This document shows, piece after piece, positions 6,895 through 9,465 of a DNA stretch of 9,465 nt. The position numbers were made by a program, and so were the translations under genes. Where the stretch lies: NCBI GenBank assembly GCA_016782825.1, contig JADHXT010000107.1:1-9465 (forward strand), given 5' to 3'. A model generated the notes under the pieces. That model made no database searches and was not told the origin of the DNA. It saw nothing but the letters and a program-made list of their open reading frames with translations. Each line of letters opens with the position of its first letter. The first letter of the stretch is position 1. Source of the stretch: Candidatus Brocadiia bacterium (lineage in GTDB: Bacteria > Planctomycetota > PUPC01 > DSUN01).

Positions 6895-7527
6895 ATGTCT
6901 GCCGTAGCAGCCTGCGCGCTGGATGCCAGCGTTCTGGTGCTCAACAAGCTCTATATGCCCATCCACATCGTGAGCGCTCGGCGCGCCTTCGCCCTGCTGT
7001 GCCGCGAGGTGGCCGAGGTGCTGTTCGTCGAGGACGACCGCTTCGAGGCCTATGACTTCGAGAGCTGGTGCGAGCTGTCGGCTCTGCGCGATTCCATGGC
7101 CGACGACGACGACGACTACGTGCAGACCGTCCGCATCGAGGTCCGCGTGCCCAGGATCGTGCGGCTCCTCCTCTACGACCGGCTGCCCGCGCGCGCCGTG
7201 AAGTTCAACCGCCGCAACATCTACGCCCGCGACGACAGCCGCTGCCAGTATTGCGGCAAGCGCTTCCACACGAGCGAACTCAGCCTGGACCACGTGGTGC
7301 CTCGCTCTCGCGGCGGCGGCTCCACGTGGAGCAACCTGGTGTGCTGCTGCGTGGCCTGCAACACCCGCAAGGGCGGGCGCCTTCCCGTCGAGGCCCACAT
7401 GCACCTCATCCGCAAGCCCTTCAAGCCGCGCCGCTCGCCGCTCATCCGCCTGCGCATCCGCAACGACAAGTACCGCACCTGGCGCCACTTCGTCGACGAG
7501 GCCTACTGGAACGTCGAACTCAAGTAG
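6895..7527 (+). CDS. HNH endonuclease family protein (CxxC zinc type)
   Basis: 210 residues. ATG 6895 follows AGGAG (6883-6887) at 7 nt, a strong RBS. The N-terminal half (LVLNKLYMPIHIVSARRAF, an Asp run at about residues 69-73, then IRVPRIVRLL-like sequence) is the conserved lead-in of a widespread bacterial stand-alone HNH family. The HNH domain covers about 105-165: RDDSRCQYCG with C117 and C120, LDHVVPRSRGG with D132-H133, the central N147, then C152 and C155-N156. The four cysteines form the structural zinc site; H133, N147 and N156 are the HNH signature residues binding the catalytic metal. All key residues are intact, so nuclease activity is plausible. The biological target is unknown: no methyltransferase, integrase, terminase or intron is next to it, which argues against a restriction, phage or homing role. 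It has its own promoter, and the next gene is separately promoted. Confidence 0.9.
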   Translation: MSAVAACALDASVLVLNKLYMPIHIVSARRAFALLCREVAEVLFVEDDRFEAYDFESWCELSALRDSMADDDDDYVQTVRIEVRVPRIVRLLLYDRLPARAVKFNRRNIYARDDSRCQYCGKRFHTSELSLDHVVPRSRGGGSTWSNLVCCCVACNTRKGGRLPVEAHMHLIRKPFKPRRSPLIRLRIRNDKYRTWRHFVDEAYWNVELK

Positions 7528-7612
7528 CGCGCCGCGGCGCCTTCCACGCCAGCAAAACGGCCGTGCCTCTCTCGCACCCCCCCATCGCATACGTCGCGCG
7601 AGCTAAGCGGAT

Positions 7613-7640
7613 TTGCACCAAGACGGAATTCTGGTATGAT
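7613..7640 (+). promoter_or_regulatory. Extended -10 sigma70-type promoter of ppdK
   Basis: TTGCAC (7613-7618) and TATGAT (7635-7640) are separated by 16 bp. TGG directly before the -10 (7632-7634) supplies the TGn extended -10 element. The DNA around it is locally AT-richer than the neighbouring genes. Transcription would start near 7645-7647, so the ppdK message carries a leader of about 114 nt. Confidence 0.7.
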
Positions 7641-7645
7641 TTTAA

Positions 7646-7759
7646 GCTCCGTAGTGTGTTGACCCGCACGTCCATCAATCCGTAGTGGTTTTCATCGGGA
7701 CGGCCCCGCACACACTGTGACGCCGGGCGGCTCCCGAGACTGGCCCAGGAGACTATTGA
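7646..7759 (+). promoter_or_regulatory. Untranslated leader of ppdK
   Basis: About 114 nt between the predicted transcription start and ATG 7760, much longer than the roughly 23 nt leader of the HNH gene. It holds two copies of CCGTAGTG (7649-7656 and 7680-7687, 31 nt apart start to start) and a 7-bp inverted pair, AGTGTGT (7653-7659) and ACACACT (7710-7716), which could close a stem around a loop of about 50 nt. AGGAG at 7747-7751 is the RBS. I recognise no known riboswitch class and see no T-tract terminator, so regulation through this leader is only a possibility. Confidence 0.4.
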
Positions 7760-9465
7760 ATGGCCAAGAAGGTGACGAAGAAGAAGGTGAAGCACGTCTA
7801 TTCCTTCGGCGGCGGCAAGGGCGAAGGCAAGGCGCAGATGAAGAACCTGCTTGGCGGCAAGGGCGCCAACCTGGCCGAAATGGCCAGCCTCGGCGTGCCC
7901 GTGCCGGCCGGCTTCACCATCACCACCGAGGTGTGCACCCACTTCATGCACGCCAAGGGCACGTACCCCGCCGGCCTCCGCGACACCGTGGCCAAAGCCA
8001 TGACCCAGGTGGAGAAGGTGATGGGAACCCGATTTGGCGACGCGGCCAATCCCCTCCTCATCTCCTGCCGTTCGGGCGCCCGCCAGAGCATGCCGGGCAT
8101 GATGGAAACCGTGCTCAACATCGGCCTCACCACCCAGACCATCCCTGGCCTGATCAAGAAGACGGGCAATCCCCGTTTCGTGTGGGACGCCTACCGCCGT
8201 CTCATCACCATGTACTCCGACGTGGTGATGGAGAAGAGCGCCGGCTTCGAGCCCAAGGAAGGCCACGGCATCCGCCACCAGCTCGAGGCCGAGCTCGCCA
8301 AGATGAAGAAGGCCCGCGGCGTGACGCTTGACACCGACCTGACCGCCGAGGACCTCGAGGAATTGTGCGGCATCTACCGCGCCAAGGTGAAGACCGTGCT
8401 CGGCACCGCCTTCCCCGATGACGCGGTCGCCCAGCTCTGGGGCGGCATCAGCGCCGTCTTCCAGTCGTGGAACGGCAAGCGCGCCAATTCCTACCGCCGC
8501 ATCGAAGGCATCCCGGACGAATGGGGCACCGCCGTCAACGTGCAGGCCATGGTGTTCGGCAACATGGGCGACAGCTCGGCCACCGGCGTGGCCTTCACCC
8601 GCAACCCCGCCACCGGCGAAAACAAGTTCTACGGCGAGTGGCTCGTCAACGCCCAGGGCGAAGACGTGGTGGCCGGCACCCGCACGCCCAGCCCGCTCAA
8701 TGAAGATACCCGCACCGACGGTACCGAGGGTCTCGCGAGCCTCGAACAGGGCATGCCCGTCCTCTACAAGCAGCTCGTGGGCATCCGCAACAAGCTCGAG
8801 AAGCACTACCAGGACATGCAGGACCTCGAGTTCACCATCCAAGAAGGCAAGCTCTGGCTGCTCCAGACCCGCGTGGGCAAGCGCACCGGCCCCGCCGCCG
8901 TCCGCATGGCCGTGGAGATGCAGAAGAGCCGCCTCATCGGTATCGAGACCGCCATCTCGCGCGTCAAGCCCGAGCAGCTCGATGAACTCCTCCACCCCAT
9001 CGTCGACCCGGCCGCCGAGAAGGCCGCCACGCCCTTCTGCAAGGGCCTGCCCGCCGGCCCCGGTGGGGCCTTCGGCAAGGTGGTGTTCACCGCCGACGAC
9101 GCGGTGGCCTGGCACGCCAAGGGCGAGAAGGTCATCCTCGTCCGCGAAGAGACCAACCCCGAGGACGTGGAAGGCATGCGGGCCGCCGAGGCCATCCTCA
9201 CCGCTCGCGGCGGCATGACCAGCCACGCGGCCCTCGTGTGCCGCGGCTGGGGCAAGTGCTGCATCGTGGGCGCCGGCGGCATCGAGGTGGACCTCGCCAA
9301 GAAGACCTTCAGCGCTGGCGGCGTCACCATCGCCGAAGGCGACGTCATTACCCTCAACGGCACCAAGGGCCTCGCCTACGAGGGCGAGCTCGACATGATC
9401 GTCGGCACCGAAGAGAACCTCTACTTCACCGCCTTCATGAAGCTCTGCGACAAGGTGCGCAAGCT
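7760..9465 (+). CDS. ppdK: Pyruvate, phosphate dikinase, N-terminal two thirds (3' truncated by window)
   Basis: PPDK converts pyruvate, ATP and phosphate to PEP, AMP and pyrophosphate, reversibly, in the cytoplasm. The frame opens at ATG 7760, 8 nt after AGGAG (7747-7751), and is still open at the window edge after 568 codons of an expected roughly 900. A Lys-rich leader of about ten residues (MAKKVTKKKVK) precedes the family start HVYSFGGG and LLGGKGANLAEM. The ATP-grasp nucleotide-binding part (to about residue 375) contains SCRSGARQSMPGMMET with R104, ATGVAFTRNPATGE, and LEFTIQEGKLWLLQTR. The swivelling phosphohistidine domain (about 400-530) contains GGMTSHAALVCRG, with catalytic H489 and the adjacent T487 that is the regulatory phosphothreonine position in enzymes controlled by a PPDK regulatory protein. 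The C-terminal PEP/pyruvate barrel lies beyond the window. TSHA and QTR also occur in PEP synthase, but the GGKGANLAEM start and MPGMMET are PPDK-like. Confidence 0.95.
   Translation, partial: MAKKVTKKKVKHVYSFGGGKGEGKAQMKNLLGGKGANLAEMASLGVPVPAGFTITTEVCTHFMHAKGTYPAGLRDTVAKAMTQVEKVMGTRFGDAANPLLISCRSGARQSMPGMMETVLNIGLTTQTIPGLIKKTGNPRFVWDAYRRLITMYSDVVMEKSAGFEPKEGHGIRHQLEAELAKMKKARGVTLDTDLTAEDLEELCGIYRAKVKTVLGTAFPDDAVAQLWGGISAVFQSWNGKRANSYRRIEGIPDEWGTAVNVQAMVFGNMGDSSATGVAFTRNPATGENKFYGEWLVNAQGEDVVAGTRTPSPLNEDTRTDGTEGLASLEQGMPVLYKQLVGIRNKLEKHYQDMQDLEFTIQEGKLWLLQTRVGKRTGPAAVRMAVEMQKSRLIGIETAISRVKPEQLDELLHPIVDPAAEKAATPFCKGLPAGPGGAFGKVVFTADDAVAWHAKGEKVILVREETNPEDVEGMRAAEAILTARGGMTSHAALVCRGWGKCCIVGAGGIEVDLAKKTFSAGGVTIAEGDVITLNGTKGLAYEGELDMIVGTEENLYFTAFMKLCDKVRK

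Noticed and set aside
7529..7540. GCGCCGCGGCGC palindrome just after the HNH stop, as a terminator
   Set aside because: It is a perfect 12-nt palindrome, but as a hairpin it allows only a 4-bp stem and has no following T-tract. Such GC palindromes are common by chance in this DNA.
7659..7687. Second ppdK promoter starting with TTGACC at 7659
   Set aside because: The -35-like hexamer is good, but the sequence 16-18 bp downstream (CGTAGTG) is not a -10 box.
7520..9226. 568-codon open frame on the minus strand opposite ppdK
   Set aside because: It is antisense to an unmistakable PPDK reading frame. Its His/Gly/Leu-rich, low-complexity product is what G/C-ending codons give on the opposite strand, and it has no family motif.

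Overview
The window is GC-rich (strong G/C preference at third codon positions) and reads almost entirely rightward. It holds the tail of one unidentified gene, four complete genes and the first two thirds of a sixth. The gene set points to Planctomycetota or a close PVC-type relative: a membrane-anchored terpene-cyclase-fold barrel fused to a J-like domain and TPRs, a DUF4416 protein, a CxxC-type HNH protein and a PPDK. This placement is inference from gene content; no marker gene or rRNA is present to prove it.

Layout. 1-147: C-terminal 48 codons of an unidentified protein. 148-231: short gap with a perfect TATAAT. 232-2985: a 917-residue protein with a degenerate J domain (HPT in place of HPD), one membrane helix, an acidic/proline linker, a squalene-cyclase-like alpha/alpha barrel and TPR-like helices. 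3016-3591: DUF4416 protein, 30 nt downstream and probably cotranscribed. 3549-3652: a nested inverted repeat built from 4 + 4 copies of a 9-mer, straddling the DUF4416 stop codon. 3670-6810: an exported 1046-residue GH13 (alpha-amylase superfamily) protein with all three catalytic acids. 6895-7527: an HNH nuclease-family protein with its own sigma70-type promoter and strong RBS. 7760-9465: pyruvate, phosphate dikinase (PPDK), cut by the window edge after its phosphohistidine domain, preceded by an extended -10 promoter and a leader of about 114 nt.

How the genes may work together. The first three complete genes could form one transcript (J-like/barrel protein, DUF4416, GH13), unless the hairpin between the second and third attenuates it. 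The GH13 enzyme would act on alpha-glucans outside the cytoplasm, and PPDK interconverts pyruvate and PEP in central metabolism, so both touch carbohydrate metabolism. They are separately promoted and no direct link is shown. I see no CRISPR array, tRNA, rRNA, transposase, toxin-antitoxin pair or recognisable defence operon.

The most noteworthy signals are the 9-mer inverted array, which has become the C-terminus of the DUF4416 protein; the J-like/barrel/TPR fusion with a lost HPD motif; and a block of about 450 nt with foreign-looking codon use inside the GH13 gene.
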